From Acidimicrobiaceae bacterium (lineage in GTDB: Bacteria; Actinomycetota; Acidimicrobiia; Acidimicrobiales; Palsa-688): a stretch of DNA of 6,929 nt. A model generated the notes under the pieces. The model was not told where the DNA came from. It did not search any database and was given only the letters and a program-made list of their open reading frames with translations. Shown here in pieces: positions 6,919 to 6,929 of this stretch; the first letter of the stretch is position 1; the number at the start of each line of letters is the position of its first letter. The stretch spans positions 3,518 through 10,446 of the forward strand of contig PMLI01000047.1 in assembly GCA_003158835.1 (NCBI GenBank), read 5' to 3'. A program made the translations under genes and the position numbers.

Positions 6919-6929
6919 AGCTGACCAGG

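Overview
This 6.9 kb window is very GC-rich chromosomal DNA. Its codons are dominated by G or C in the third position, and leaderless-looking promoters (TATAG just upstream of ATG) sit beside genes with Shine-Dalgarno sites. This fits a high-GC actinobacterium. An Acidimicrobiia-like lineage is possible, but that is inferred from style only, not from a marker gene.

Layout from left to right. (1) The last codons of an unidentified upstream gene appear to overlap the start of a large RecB/AddA-type helicase-nuclease. That protein has superfamily 1A helicase motifs, a repeat-encoded acidic linker and a C-terminal PD-(D/E)XK nuclease, and it should act in double-strand-break end resection. (2) Convergent to it, across 72 bp, is an aldo/keto reductase on the minus strand with an intact Asp-Tyr-Lys-His tetrad and a strong ribosome binding site. 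(3) A 190 bp divergent intergenic region leads to a probably leaderless gene for a secreted TolB/PD40-type beta-propeller. Its reading frame has been disturbed by two compensating indels, and one of them is visible as an exact 10 bp tandem duplication. (4) A 144 bp hairpin-rich spacer follows. (5) A MogA/MoaB-type molybdopterin-binding protein, again probably leaderless, comes next. (6) Last is a short XdhC/CoxI N-terminal-domain protein, complete at only about 103 residues and ending 11 bp before the window edge.

Genes 5 and 6 point to molybdenum-cofactor insertion and maturation of a molybdenum hydroxylase (the xanthine dehydrogenase or CO dehydrogenase class). The rest of that locus probably continues to the right. 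The other genes look functionally unrelated: DNA repair, redox metabolism and a secreted propeller. I see no RNA gene, CRISPR array, insertion sequence or phage gene. No convincing new defence or mobile system is present. The most unusual signals are the doubly frameshifted propeller gene and the 12 bp minisatellite inside the helicase-nuclease gene.
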